64,000 nt of DNA, from NCBI GenBank assembly GCA_046347045.1, contig JAXMGX010000014.1, positions 1 to 64,000 of the forward strand, read 5' to 3'. Origin of the DNA: ZC4RG30 sp046347045. GTDB taxonomy: Bacteria > Pseudomonadota > Gammaproteobacteria > Steroidobacterales > Steroidobacteraceae. Shown here one piece after another: positions 24,830 to 33,872 of the stretch (its first letter is position 1; each line of letters starts with the position of its first letter). The notes beneath the pieces were generated by a model. That model saw nothing but the letters and a program-made list of their open reading frames with translations, searched no databases and was not told where the DNA came from. The translations under genes were made by a program, and so were the position numbers.

Positions 24830-26119
24830 CTACCAGCGACGCTCGAACCGCTTGCGCAGGATCACCGCCACGCCGTTCATCACGATGAGGAAGGCCAGCA
24901 GCACCAGGATGGCGGCCGAGGTGCGTTCGATGAAGGCCCGCTCGGGGCTGTCGGCCCAGAGGAATATCTGCACCGGCAGCACGGTGGCCGGATCGGTGAT
25001 GCCGCGCGGGATGTCCACGATGAAGGCCACCATGCCGATCATCAAGAGCGGTGCGGTTTCGCCCAACGCGCGGGCCATGCCGATGATGGTGCCGGTGAGC
25101 ATGCCGGGCATCGCCAGCGGCAGCACATGGTGCGCCACCATCTGCAGCTTCGAGGCGCCCATGCCCAGTGCCGCCTCGCGGATGGAGGGCGGCACGCCTT
25201 TGAGCGCGGCACGCGAGGCGATGATGATGGTGGGCAGCGTCAGCAGCGTCAGCACCAGGCCGCCGACCAGCGGCGCCGAGCGCGGCAGCCCGAAGAAGTT
25301 CAGGAACACCGCAAGGCCCAGCAGACCGAAGACGATGGAAGGCACCGCAGCGAGGTTGTTGATGTTCACCTCGATGATGTCGGTCCAGCGGCCGCGACGC
25401 GCAAACTCCTCCAGGTACACCGCCGCCGCCACGCCGATGGGGAACGACAGCAGCAGCGTGACCAGCAGCGTGTAGATGGAACCCATCAGCGCGCCGCCCA
25501 CGCCGGCCTGCTCAGGCTCGCGCGAATCGCCATTGGTGAGGAAGCCCGTGTTGAATTCGAGCTTCAGGCCGGCCTTCTTCTCCAGCGTGTCGACCCAACC
25601 GAGCTGTTGATCGGAGAGCACGCGCGAAGCCTCGCCCGCCTTGCGGTCGATGGCGCCCTTCAGCAACTGGTCCACATCGGCCCCGGCGAGGAACCGCTGC
25701 TTCTCGCGCTGCCCCACCAGTTCGGGGTGCGCCATCAGATGCTGCTGCAGTTGATGGGCTGCCGAATTGCTGACCAGCTGCGAGAGCTGCCGCAGTTCGG
25801 CGCGGCCCGTCACCTCGGGGAAGAGCTCGCGCAGCGCGTTGCGCACCAGCGTGTTGTAGTTGGCACCGGCCAGCGCCTCCGGGCCGGTGACACCCTCGGG
25901 CCGCAGCACCGCCGGGTCGTAGTGGATCTCGAGAGTGAGATAGGCCTGCCGGAAGGCGGTGTAGCCCTTGGACACGATGGAGCCGAACAGCACGAACACG
26001 AACGAAATGCCGACCAGCACGGCCAGGAGACCATAGGCGCGGAAGCGCCGCTCGGCCCAGTAGCGCCGGCGCAGGCTGCGCTCCACGAGCGCACGCGTCT
26101 CGGCGGGCGACCTACTCAT
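24830..26119 (-). CDS. pstA: Phosphate ABC transporter permease PstA (long form)
   Basis: One of two membrane subunits of the phosphate importer. At 429 residues it is longer than the about 300-residue enteric PstA. The N-terminus has one membrane helix (YGLLAVLVGISFVFVLFGSIV) and then a soluble insert of about 150 residues before the permease core. The core shows LLVTLLLSFPIGVAAAVYLE, NINNLAAVPSIVFGLLGLA, and the ABC-contact loop EAALGMGASKLQMVAHHVLP. Its start lies inside the last 8 bp of pstC. The insert is predicted to face the periplasm and has no assigned role. Confidence 0.94.
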   Translation of the reverse strand: MSRSPAETRALVERSLRRRYWAERRFRAYGLLAVLVGISFVFVLFGSIVSKGYTAFRQAYLTLEIHYDPAVLRPEGVTGPEALAGANYNTLVRNALRELFPEVTGRAELRQLSQLVSNSAAHQLQQHLMAHPELVGQREKQRFLAGADVDQLLKGAIDRKAGEASRVLSDQQLGWVDTLEKKAGLKLEFNTGFLTNGDSREPEQAGVGGALMGSIYTLLVTLLLSFPIGVAAAVYLEEFARRGRWTDIIEVNINNLAAVPSIVFGLLGLAVFLNFFGLPRSAPLVGGLVLTLLTLPTIIIASRAALKGVPPSIREAALGMGASKLQMVAHHVLPLAMPGMLTGTIIGMARALGETAPLLMIGMVAFIVDIPRGITDPATVLPVQIFLWADSPERAFIERTSAAILVLLAFLIVMNGVAVILRKRFERRW

Positions 26120-27500
26120 ACTGCTCCCGGTACTTGCGCACCACGTACAGCGCCACGATGTTCAGCACCAGCGTGACCAGGAACAGCACCAGGCCCAGCG
26201 CGAACGCGGCCAGCGTCTTGGGACTGTCGAATTCCTGGTCGCCGGTGAGCAGCGTGACGATCTGCACGGTGACGGTGGTGACCGCCTGCAGCGGATTGGC
26301 GGTGAGGTTGGCACCCAGCCCCGCCGCCATCACCACGATCATGGTCTCGCCGATGGCGCGCGACACCGCCAGCAGCACGCCGCCGACGATGCCCGGCAGC
26401 GCCGCGCGCAGGATCACCTGCTTGATGGTCTCGGATTTGGTGGCACCCAGCGCATAGGCGCCGTCGCGCAGCGACTGCGGCACGGCAGTGATCATGTCGT
26501 CGGCCAGCGAGGACACGAAGGGGATGATCATGATGCCCATCACCAGGCCCGCCGCCAGCGCGCTTTCGGAAGCCACCTCGAGGCCAAGCGCCGTGCCGAG
26601 GCTGCGCAGCGCCGGCCCCATGGTGAGCGCCGCAAAGAACCCATAGACGACGGTGGGAATGCCCGCCAGCACCTCGAGCAGCGGCTTCGCCCAGGCGCGG
26701 AAGCGCCGGCTCGCGTATTCGGAGAGATAGATGGCCGAGTACAGGCCGATGGGTACCGCCACCAGCATCGCGATGCCCGAGATCATCGCCGTACCCAGGA
26801 ACAGCGGCATGGCGCCGAAGCTGCCGGAGGAGCCCACCTGGTCGGCGCGCATCGCCGTCTGCGGGCTCCACTGCAGTCCGAACAGGAACTTGTGCAGCGG
26901 CACGGCGCGGAAGAACTGGATGGACTCCCACAGCACCGAGAACAGGATGCCCAGCGTGACCATGATGGCCAGCATCGAGCAGGCCAGCAGCGCCTTCTCG
27001 CCCAGCGACTCCACGGCATTGCGCGCGCGCAGCGAGGCGTGGATGCGCCGGCGCACCAGCCACAGGCCGATGACGCCCAGCGCCAGCACCAAGCCGGTGC
27101 GTGCGCGCGCAGCCACGCCGCGCAGATGGCCGTATTCGAGCGCGGCGGCGCGCACCGGCGGCGATGCCGTGTCGAGGGGCACCGAGCCGGCAAGCACATT
27201 GTGTACGTCGTTCATGAACAGGCCCATGCGGGCCTGATCGGCGGCAAGCTGCGGGTCGGCGAGGTGCGAGCGCACCAGCGAGGCGATGATGTGTTCCTGG
27301 AAGGCGCCCCACAGCACCAGCAGCAGCACGCAGGGCAATGCCGCCCACAGCGCGGTCATCAGCCCATAGTAGGAAGGCAGCGAATGCAGCTTGCGCATGC
27401 CCTTGCCGCCGCCCACCAGGGCCAGGGCACGGTACTTGCCGAGCCAGTACCCGATGACGGCGAGTGCGACGACCAGCAGGAAAAGCGCTGCGTACGACAT
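26112..27500 (-). CDS. pstC: Phosphate ABC transporter permease PstC (long form)
   Basis: Second membrane subunit of the phosphate importer. The 462-residue product has additional N-terminal helices (MSYAALFLLVVALAVIGYWL, then a second near residue 50) and a soluble loop before the permease core. The core shows LVAVPIGLYSAIYLSEYAS, LLEVLAGIPTVVYGFFAAL and the coupling loop DGAYALGATKSETIKQVILR. ATG at 27500 gives a clean first helix; the open frame extends 12 codons further without a better start. It ends 8 bp inside pstA. Confidence 0.94.
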   Translation of the reverse strand: MSYAALFLLVVALAVIGYWLGKYRALALVGGGKGMRKLHSLPSYYGLMTALWAALPCVLLLVLWGAFQEHIIASLVRSHLADPQLAADQARMGLFMNDVHNVLAGSVPLDTASPPVRAAALEYGHLRGVAARARTGLVLALGVIGLWLVRRRIHASLRARNAVESLGEKALLACSMLAIMVTLGILFSVLWESIQFFRAVPLHKFLFGLQWSPQTAMRADQVGSSGSFGAMPLFLGTAMISGIAMLVAVPIGLYSAIYLSEYASRRFRAWAKPLLEVLAGIPTVVYGFFAALTMGPALRSLGTALGLEVASESALAAGLVMGIMIIPFVSSLADDMITAVPQSLRDGAYALGATKSETIKQVILRAALPGIVGGVLLAVSRAIGETMIVVMAAGLGANLTANPLQAVTTVTVQIVTLLTGDQEFDSPKTLAAFALGLVLFLVTLVLNIVALYVVRKYREQYE

Positions 27501-27536
27501 GTGGCGTGAAGTATAGCGAGCCTTGTGATGCGGCAA

Positions 27537-27564
27537 GGCGGTCGCGACCTTCGCCGCGACCGCC
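27537..27564 (-). repeat. Strong stem-loop between the porin gene and pstC
   Basis: A perfect 10-bp inverted repeat (GGCGGTCGCG at 27537-27546 and CGCGACCGCC at 27555-27564) with an 8-nt loop sits in the 84-bp gap between porin stop and pstC start. There is no T-run on the minus strand, so it is not a classical terminator. It could trim or stabilise the upstream message and so keep PstS and porin levels above the permeases. Confidence 0.6.
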
Positions 27565-27584
27565 CCTTCAGCTTGCGGAATCGG

Positions 27585-28871
27585 TCAGTACTTGAAGTTC
27601 ATGTCGACCTGCAGGCGCTTGTAGTCGCGGTTGCGCACACTGCCCACGCCCGCCACTGTCACCGGCACGTCGATGTTGGTCTTGTTCAGGAAGTAGGTGA
27701 GGTTCAGCGTCCAGTTGCGGGCGAAGGCATAGCCCGCCTTCACCACCCCGCCCTTGCCGTCGGAGTTGCCGCCGGCGAAGTCGGAGTCGACGAACTGCGC
27801 GTTCAGCGAATCCTTCTCCACCTTCTGGTAGAAGTAGCCGATCTCCCAGGTGCGCGGATTCGACGCGCGGCCGTACAGGATGCCGGCGCTGTAGGCCGTG
27901 TCGTAGCTGTTCACGGCGGCATCGTTCTTGATGTAGTCCGCATACAGCGACAGCGGCCGGCCCGCCACGGGCACCGAGTACTCCGCGAAACCCTCGATCA
28001 GGTTGTAGTCGTTCAGGAGGCAAGGCGACTGGCCGGGGAAACAACCCACCGTGGTAGTGGTGTTGCCGTTGCTGGCCGAGTTGAAGAAGGGATTGCGGTG
28101 CTGCACGCTGTTGAAGTCGAACAGGCTCGCACCCAGCGTGACCGTGGCCGCGCCGATGGCCTGCTTGAAGCCCACCTGTCCGCCGAACAGCGTGCTCTCG
28201 CCCGCCGCGCTGCGTTCCTCGAGGATGTTGTAGAAACTGCTGGCGAAGAACGGTCCGTGGCTGAAGTTCACCGCCAGGCCTTCGGGGTTGATGTCGCCGT
28301 CGAACAGCACGCTCTGGCCGGGGCGCACCCAGGGATACTTCATCTTGCCGGCGGTGAACTTCCAGTCGGCGTGCGGCTTCCACTCCGCATAGGCCAGGTC
28401 GATGTACACCGGCTTGCGGGTGTTCTCTCCGGTCAGCGTCTGGTTGGACGAACGCGGATCGTTGCCCTCGGCGCTGGCAAGCTGCAGCTCGGTGGTGACG
28501 GTGTCGTTCACCTTCGCCACGAAGCCGGCGCGGACGCGGATGCGGTCGCGGTTGCGCTGCACGGCATATTCCTGGTCGATGTTCTCGTTGCGATAGCGCA
28601 GATCGCCCTTGAAGGTGAAGTTCGGCACCCAGCCCGGCACGTTGGTCTTCGCCTGGGCAATCTGGTCGGTCTGCCGGTCGTTGGTTTCCTCGGTGACCTT
28701 GGCCTGGGCCTCGAGGGTGTCGATGCGCTTCTGCAGCGCCTGCACCGCGGCCTTGAGCTCGCTGACCTCGTCGGCGCGGGCCGGCGATACCGCCAGCGCT
28801 GCCGCCACGGCTGCGGTCACTGCCAACGCGCGCACCGTGCGCGTGCCTGAATCATTCTTCATTGCTTGCAT
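27585..28871 (-). CDS. Putative phosphate-regulon porin
   Basis: Outer-membrane channel protein of 428 residues. A signal peptide ending SPARA precedes a short coiled coil (EVSELKAAVQALQKRIDTLE) that resembles the trimerising or peptidoglycan-facing helix of several porins. Then come alternating amphipathic strands such as FTFKGDLRYRNENI, VYIDLAYAEWKPHADWKF and WEIGYFYQKVEKDSL. It ends KRLQVDMNFKY with a C-terminal aromatic residue. The N-terminal part resembles the putative porin family (Porin_5-like) more than classical OprP. Its place between pstS and pstC suggests phosphate or polyphosphate uptake; the substrate is inferred from context only. Confidence 0.82.
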   Translation of the reverse strand: MQAMKNDSGTRTVRALAVTAAVAAALAVSPARADEVSELKAAVQALQKRIDTLEAQAKVTEETNDRQTDQIAQAKTNVPGWVPNFTFKGDLRYRNENIDQEYAVQRNRDRIRVRAGFVAKVNDTVTTELQLASAEGNDPRSSNQTLTGENTRKPVYIDLAYAEWKPHADWKFTAGKMKYPWVRPGQSVLFDGDINPEGLAVNFSHGPFFASSFYNILEERSAAGESTLFGGQVGFKQAIGAATVTLGASLFDFNSVQHRNPFFNSASNGNTTTTVGCFPGQSPCLLNDYNLIEGFAEYSVPVAGRPLSLYADYIKNDAAVNSYDTAYSAGILYGRASNPRTWEIGYFYQKVEKDSLNAQFVDSDFAGGNSDGKGGVVKAGYAFARNWTLNLTYFLNKTNIDVPVTVAGVGSVRNRDYKRLQVDMNFKY

Positions 28872-28927
28872 GTAGGTTCTCGTCGATTGAAATCGTTGCG
28901 GGGTGCTTGTCCGGGGTGGGCCGCGGC

Positions 28928-29965
28928 CTACTTGACCTTGCCGCCCACGCTGGTGCGCACCTTGCCCGCCTCGCCCGGCGCCAGCGGGATCAGGCCCTTG
29001 TCGGCCAGGTAGCCCTCGCTGCCCATCGAGCGGTCACTGATGTACTCGGCCACGAACTCCTTCAGGCCGGGGATGACGCCCAGGTGCGCCTTCTTCACGT
29101 AGATGAACAGCGGCCGCGACACGGGGTACTTGCCCGAGGCGATGTTGTCGAAGGTGGGCTCCACGCCGTCGATGTACGAGCCTTCGATCTTGCCGACGTT
29201 CTCCTCGAGGAAGCTGTAGCCGAAGATGCCCAGCGCCTTCGGATTGGCCTCGAGCTTCTGCACGATCAGGTTGTCGTTCTCGCCGGCTTCGACGTACGCG
29301 CCGTCTTCGCGGATCGAATCGCAGACGCGCTTGAAGCGGCCTTCATCCACATCCTTCAGCGACTTGATCCAAGCGAAGGTCGAACAGCCGTTCTCCAGCA
29401 CCAGCTCGGCGAAGGCATCGCGCGTGCCGGAGGTCGGCGGCGGACCCAGCACTTCGATCTTGTCGGCCGGCAGTGCCTTGTTGATCTGGTTCCAGGTCTT
29501 GTAGGGATTGGCCACCAGCGAGGTCGGGTTGGCCGGATCGGGCACGTTCTTGGCGAGCGCGAGGAACAGCTCGCGGCGGGTCACCTTGAACAGCGAGGCC
29601 TTCCTGGAATTCGCCAGCACGATGCCGTCGTAGCCGATCTTGACTTCGACGATGTCCTTCACGCCGTTCTTCGCGCAGGTCTCCGTCTCGCTGGGCTTGA
29701 TGGCCCGCGAGGCGTTGGAAATGTCCGGGTACTGCACACCCACGCCGCTGCAGAACAGCTTGAAACCGCCGCCGGTGCCGGTGCTCTCGACCTTGGGCGT
29801 CTTGAACTTGCCGCCCTTGCCGAACTGCTCGGCCACGGTGGTGGTGAACGGGTACACCGTGGAAGAACCCACGATGGCGATGTAGTCGCGGGCCGACTGC
29901 GCGAGCGCGGCAGTGGTGCCCAGCGCAGCCGCCAGGGCGATGGCGACGAGGGGTTTTCTGGTCAT
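28928..29965 (-). CDS. pstS: Phosphate-binding periplasmic protein PstS
   Basis: Captures inorganic phosphate in the periplasm and hands it to PstCA. The 345-residue product has a signal peptide (MTRKPLVAIALAAALGTTAALA) and phosphate-ligand loops AIVGSSTVYPFTT, ESTGTGGGFKLFCSG and PTSGTRDAFAEL, typical of PstS-like ABC binding proteins. ATG at 29965 has GGAGAG 6 nt upstream. It heads the minus-strand run pstS-porin-pstC-pstA-pstB. A Pho-box-like repeat lies about 60 bp upstream. Confidence 0.95.
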   Translation of the reverse strand: MTRKPLVAIALAAALGTTAALAQSARDYIAIVGSSTVYPFTTTVAEQFGKGGKFKTPKVESTGTGGGFKLFCSGVGVQYPDISNASRAIKPSETETCAKNGVKDIVEVKIGYDGIVLANSRKASLFKVTRRELFLALAKNVPDPANPTSLVANPYKTWNQINKALPADKIEVLGPPPTSGTRDAFAELVLENGCSTFAWIKSLKDVDEGRFKRVCDSIREDGAYVEAGENDNLIVQKLEANPKALGIFGYSFLEENVGKIEGSYIDGVEPTFDNIASGKYPVSRPLFIYVKKAHLGVIPGLKEFVAEYISDRSMGSEGYLADKGLIPLAPGEAGKVRTSVGGKVK

Positions 29966-30024
29966 GTGGCTCTCCGGCTCATAAGGGGTGGCTCCCCGAT
30001 GGCCGGGCATTCTGGGGGGCGAAT

Positions 30025-30042
30025 GTTGCAGTTCCGTTGCAC
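30025..30042 (-). promoter_or_regulatory. Pho-box-like direct repeat upstream of pstS
   Basis: On the minus strand the 7-mers GTGCAAC and CTGCAAC are separated by GGAA, the 7-4-7 spacing (11-bp period) of a PhoB site. They match the consensus CTGTCAT only in part. AGAATG lies 11 nt further downstream in a suitable -10 position, about 45 nt before the pstS ATG. The spacing and the gene behind it favour PhoB control; the sequence match is weaker than at phoB. Confidence 0.5.
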
Positions 30043-30120
30043 TGCCCCTTGCGAGGGGGTGGCGCGTTACGCACACTTCGCACCCACCGCCTTTCCGTGG
30101 CGCAGAAGGACCGCAGGACT

Positions 30121-31254
30121 TTGCAGAATTCCGAGACCGTCCAGCTCACGCTCGACCTGATCGCCCGCCAGTCCGTCACGCCCGCCGACAATGGCTGCCA
30201 GCAGCTGATGATGCAGCGGCTGCAAGCCGTGGGATTCCGCACCGAAAAGATGGATTTCGGCAGCGTCGAGAACTTCTGGGCCGTGCACGGCAACGATGGT
30301 CCGGTGCTGTGTTTCGCCGGCCATACCGATGTGGTGCCCACCGGCCCGCTGGAGGAATGGAAGACGCAGCCCTTCGTCCCCACCGTGGTGGACGGACGAC
30401 TCTTCGGGCGCGGCGCGGCCGACATGAAAAGCGGCCTTGCCGCCATGGTCACCGCCGCGGAGACCTTCGTGCGCGAGCGGCCCGACCACAAGGGCAGCAT
30501 CGCCTTCCTGATCACCAGCGACGAGGAAGGCCCCTCGGTGGATGGCACCAAGCGCGTGGTCGAGCTGCTGCGTTCGCGCCAGCAGCGCATCGACTGGTGC
30601 ATCGTGGGCGAGCCGTCCAGCGAGAAGGCCGTGGGCGACACCATCAAGATCGGCCGCCGCGGCTCGTTCAGCGGCCGACTCACCGTGCACGGCGTGCAGG
30701 GCCATGTGGCCTATCCGCAGCTTGCCAGGAACCCGGTGCACATGCTGGCGCCCGCGCTGGCCGAGCTCACGGCGCATGTGTGGGACGAAGGCAATGAGCA
30801 CTTCGAGCCCACCACCTTCCAGATCTCGAACCTGAACGCCGGCACGGGCGCGCCGAACGTGATCCCCGGCGAGCTCAAGGCGCGCTTCAACCTGCGCTAT
30901 TCACCGGTGCAGACGCAGGAAGGCCTGAAGAAGACCGTCGAGGGCATCCTCGACCGCCATGGCGTGAAATACACCATCGAGTGGTATGTGTCGGGGGAAC
31001 CCTTCTACACGCCGCCCGGCGCGCTGTCGGACGGCGTCTGCGCGGGCGTGAAGAGCGTGACCGGCAGCGCGCCGAAGCTCAGCACCGGTGGCGGCACATC
31101 GGACGGCCGCTTCATCGCCACGCTGGGCGCGCAGGTGGTGGAACTGGGTGTGACCAATGCCAGCATCCACAAGGTGAATGAATCGGTGGGGCTGGAGGAA
31201 ATCGACGCCCTGCACGGCATGTACCTGGAGTCGCTGCGGCGCCTGCTGGGCTAG
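30121..31254 (+). CDS. dapE: Succinyl-diaminopimelate desuccinylase
   Basis: Zinc peptidase-family enzyme that hydrolyses N-succinyl-LL-diaminopimelate, the step after DapC. With TTG at 30121 the product is 377 residues, the usual size. Metal and catalytic residues are in CFAGHTDVVPTGP, LFGRGAADMKSGLAAM, ITSDEEGPSVDGTK, CIVGEPSS and NASIHKVNESV. No ATG is available: the frame is open from 30037, and GTG at 30097 is the alternative start. It lies alone on the plus strand inside the Pho cluster, convergent with dsbB (4-bp overlap of stops). Confidence 0.95.
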   Translation: MQNSETVQLTLDLIARQSVTPADNGCQQLMMQRLQAVGFRTEKMDFGSVENFWAVHGNDGPVLCFAGHTDVVPTGPLEEWKTQPFVPTVVDGRLFGRGAADMKSGLAAMVTAAETFVRERPDHKGSIAFLITSDEEGPSVDGTKRVVELLRSRQQRIDWCIVGEPSSEKAVGDTIKIGRRGSFSGRLTVHGVQGHVAYPQLARNPVHMLAPALAELTAHVWDEGNEHFEPTTFQISNLNAGTGAPNVIPGELKARFNLRYSPVQTQEGLKKTVEGILDRHGVKYTIEWYVSGEPFYTPPGALSDGVCAGVKSVTGSAPKLSTGGGTSDGRFIATLGAQVVELGVTNASIHKVNESVGLEEIDALHGMYLESLRRLLG

Positions 31255-31781
31255 AGGCGCCGGCGCGCGGGCCAGTTCACCACCACGCCCAGCGTGCCCA
31301 GGATCACCAGCCAGATCAGCACCCAGGCCGGCATGGCAAGACCAAGGAAGGTCCAGTCGATCTTGGCGCACTCGCCCGAGCCGGAGAGCACCTTGCGCAG
31401 CACGTCGAGCACCGGGAAAACTTCCCACATGTAGTCGAGCGTGGCGCCGCAGCTCGGCACGCTGCCCGGTGGCAGCGACTGGATGTACAGGTGGCGAATG
31501 GCCACTCCCGATCCGGCGATGGCCACGAGGCCAATCAGCAGCGACACCACGACGCGCAGCAGCCGCCAGCCATCGGCCACCAGCGCCGCGAGGAAATACG
31601 CGATGGTGAGCCCGATGATGGCAATGCGCTGGAACAGGCACAGCGGGCAGGGATCGAGCCCGCGGAAGTACTGCAGGAACAGCGCATAGCCCAGCAGGCC
31701 CAGGCAGAACACCACCACGCCCACGTCCACCAGTCGCCGCCGGGCGCGCATTGCCGCGATCACGTTCATTCCGGGATTCAT
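31251..31781 (-). CDS. dsbB: Disulfide bond formation protein DsbB
   Basis: Inner-membrane quinone reductase that reoxidises DsbA. The 176-residue product has four membrane helices, the first periplasmic cysteine pair in LDPCPLCLFQR, and a second loop with two more cysteines (SVPSCGATLDY and GSGECAKIDW). It follows phoU by 9 nt on the same strand but has no obvious link to phosphate. dsbA is not in the window. Confidence 0.93.
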   Translation of the reverse strand: MNPGMNVIAAMRARRRLVDVGVVVFCLGLLGYALFLQYFRGLDPCPLCLFQRIAIIGLTIAYFLAALVADGWRLLRVVVSLLIGLVAIAGSGVAIRHLYIQSLPPGSVPSCGATLDYMWEVFPVLDVLRKVLSGSGECAKIDWTFLGLAMPAWVLIWLVILGTLGVVVNWPARRRL

Positions 31782-31790
31782 CCTGGCCCT

Positions 31791-32522
31791 CTATTTGGAA
31801 CGCGGGGCCGCCTCCTGCAGGTCGCGCTCCACGTCCTCGAGTCTGGTATGGCGCACGTCCTTGCCATGCACCATGTAGATCACATATTCGCAGATGTTCT
31901 TGGCGTGGTCACCCACGCGTTCCAGCGAACGCACGATCCACATCACATCCAGCGCCCGGCGGATGGAGCGCGGGTCCTCCATCATGAAAGTGATGCACTG
32001 GCGCTGGATGGATTCGTATTCCTCGTCCACCATGCGGTCGCGGCGGGCCACGCGCACGGCGAGCTGCGAATCCAGCCGCGCGAAGGCGTCGAGCGCGTCG
32101 TGCACCATCTCGGCCACGAGCCTCCCCATGTGCTTGATCTCGCGGTAGCGGTTCTCGGGACGCTCCATGGCCGCGAGGCGCGCGGCGATGTTGCCGATCT
32201 TCTCGCCCTCGTCGCCGATGCGCTCGAGGTCGGTGATGGTCTTGATGATGGCGACGATCAGCCTGAGGTCGCCCGCCGCCGGCGCGCGCGTGGCGAGGAT
32301 GCGGCTGCATTCCTCGTCGATGGCCACCTCCATGCCGTTGACGGCCAGGTCATCGCGCGATACCGATTCGCCCAGCGTGCTGTCGCCCTCGATCAGCGCG
32401 TTCAGCGCCTTGGCCAGCAGCTCCTCGACCAGACCACCCATGGCCAGCACGCGCGTGCGCACGTGCTCCAGGTCCTCGTTGAAGCGCCGCGAGATGTGAT
32501 GCGAGAGATCGGAGGTTTCCAT
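31791..32522 (-). CDS. phoU: Phosphate signalling protein PhoU
   Basis: Cytoplasmic negative regulator that links PstB to PhoR and prevents phosphate over-accumulation. The 243-residue product is two similar three-helix repeats: ISRRFNEDLEHVRTRVLAMG and, with metal-site residues, DLERIGDEGEKIGNIA in the first half, then YESIQRQCITFMMEDPRS and RSLERVGDHAKNICEYVIYM in the second. It lies with phoR and phoB rather than with pstB, 21 nt after phoR. Confidence 0.96.
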   Translation of the reverse strand: METSDLSHHISRRFNEDLEHVRTRVLAMGGLVEELLAKALNALIEGDSTLGESVSRDDLAVNGMEVAIDEECSRILATRAPAAGDLRLIVAIIKTITDLERIGDEGEKIGNIAARLAAMERPENRYREIKHMGRLVAEMVHDALDAFARLDSQLAVRVARRDRMVDEEYESIQRQCITFMMEDPRSIRRALDVMWIVRSLERVGDHAKNICEYVIYMVHGKDVRHTRLEDVERDLQEAAPRSK

Positions 32523-32543
32523 GCTGTGTCCTGGTGTGGCCGA

Positions 32544-33872
32544 TCAGGCCGAGATGGCCGGCGGAAGATGTGCGTCGCGCGCGCCGCCGGTGACGCGCCG
32601 TGACGGGAATACGCAGGAAAAACGGCTGCCCACGCCCGGCGTGCTCTCGATCTCGAGCCGTGCGCCATGCTGCTGCAGCACGTGCTTGACGATGGCGAGG
32701 CCCAGGCCCGAGCCGCCCACCGCGCGCGAACGCCCCTCGTCCACGCGATAGAAGCGCTCGGTGAGCCGCGGCAGGTGCTCCGGGGCGATGCCGGGACCGG
32801 TGTCCTCGACCGCGAAGCGGGCCGAGCCGTCTGCATCGAGCGACCAGCGCAGCCGCACGCGCCCCGCAGGCGGCGTGTACTTGGCGGCATTGTCCACGAG
32901 GTTCGAGAACGCGGAGAGGATCTCGGGCCCGGCGCCCACCAGGCGCGCCGCGGCTTCGATTTCCACCTGCACGTCCGGATGCGAGGCGCGCGCCAGCACG
33001 TCCTTGCGCAGCACGGCGCACAGGGCCAACACGTCGATGGGCTCGCCGCCGACCTCGCCCTCGGCGGCATCGAGCCGCGACAGATCGAGCAGATCGCCGA
33101 CGATGCCGTTCATGCGCTGCGCCTGGCGCTGCATCTCGGCCAGCGGCACACGCAGCGCCGGTTCGAGCTGGTCGTCCTGCAGCAGCGTCTCCACGTAGCC
33201 GGTGATCACCGTCAGCGGCGAGCGCAGTTCATGCGATGCGTTGGCGACGAAATCCTTGCGCATGGACTCCAGCGCGATCTGGCGCGACACATCGCGCACC
33301 AGCAGCAGCCGCTGCGCGCGACCATAGGGCACCGCCTGGAAGGACAGATGCACCGGCGGCTCGCCGCGCGCGATCACGTGCGGCTCGGCGAAGTCGCCCT
33401 GCTGCAGATAGCGCGCCAGCGAAGGCTCGCGGATCAGGTTGGTGAGCGCCATGCCATCGTCGACGCGCCGGTGCAGGCCCAGCAGACGACCGGCCGTGCG
33501 GTTGAACCAGACGATCTCCCACTGCGAATTGAGGATGATGACGCCATCGGGCAGGGCCGCCGTCGAGCGGCGCAGCTCGCGGAACAGCTCCAGCAGGCGC
33601 TGCTTGTGGTAGCGCTTGCGCCGGTGCAGACGCACCACCTGCGACACCACATCGCCCCAGACGCCGCGGACATCGGGCGGCGAGCGATTGGCGCGGTCGC
33701 GCAGCCAGGCATCCAGCCAGAACAGGTTCATGAGCTGCCACGCCAGCGCGGCCGTCAGCGCCAGTGCGATGCCGCCCAGGATACTGCCCAGCACGGCGCC
33801 CACCAGCGCGCCCAGCGCCAGCGCGCCGCTCACCCTCGCCAGCAGAAACCACGTGGCCGGAGGGACTTTCAT
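32544..33872 (-). CDS. phoR: Phosphate regulon sensor histidine kinase PhoR
   Basis: Membrane kinase that phosphorylates PhoB when phosphate is scarce. The 442-residue product has a hydrophobic hairpin near the N-terminus (about residues 8-50), a PAS domain (PDGVIILNSQWEIVWFNRTA), the phospho-acceptor HisKA motif FVANASHELRSPLTVITGY, and an ATPase domain with NLVDNAAKYTPPAG, DTGPGIAPEHLPRLTERF and VGGSGLGLAIVKHVL. As in other PhoR proteins there is no large periplasmic sensor. Its ATG overlaps the phoB stop as ATGA. Confidence 0.96.
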   Translation of the reverse strand: MKVPPATWFLLARVSGALALGALVGAVLGSILGGIALALTAALAWQLMNLFWLDAWLRDRANRSPPDVRGVWGDVVSQVVRLHRRKRYHKQRLLELFRELRRSTAALPDGVIILNSQWEIVWFNRTAGRLLGLHRRVDDGMALTNLIREPSLARYLQQGDFAEPHVIARGEPPVHLSFQAVPYGRAQRLLLVRDVSRQIALESMRKDFVANASHELRSPLTVITGYVETLLQDDQLEPALRVPLAEMQRQAQRMNGIVGDLLDLSRLDAAEGEVGGEPIDVLALCAVLRKDVLARASHPDVQVEIEAAARLVGAGPEILSAFSNLVDNAAKYTPPAGRVRLRWSLDADGSARFAVEDTGPGIAPEHLPRLTERFYRVDEGRSRAVGGSGLGLAIVKHVLQQHGARLEIESTPGVGSRFSCVFPSRRVTGGARDAHLPPAISA

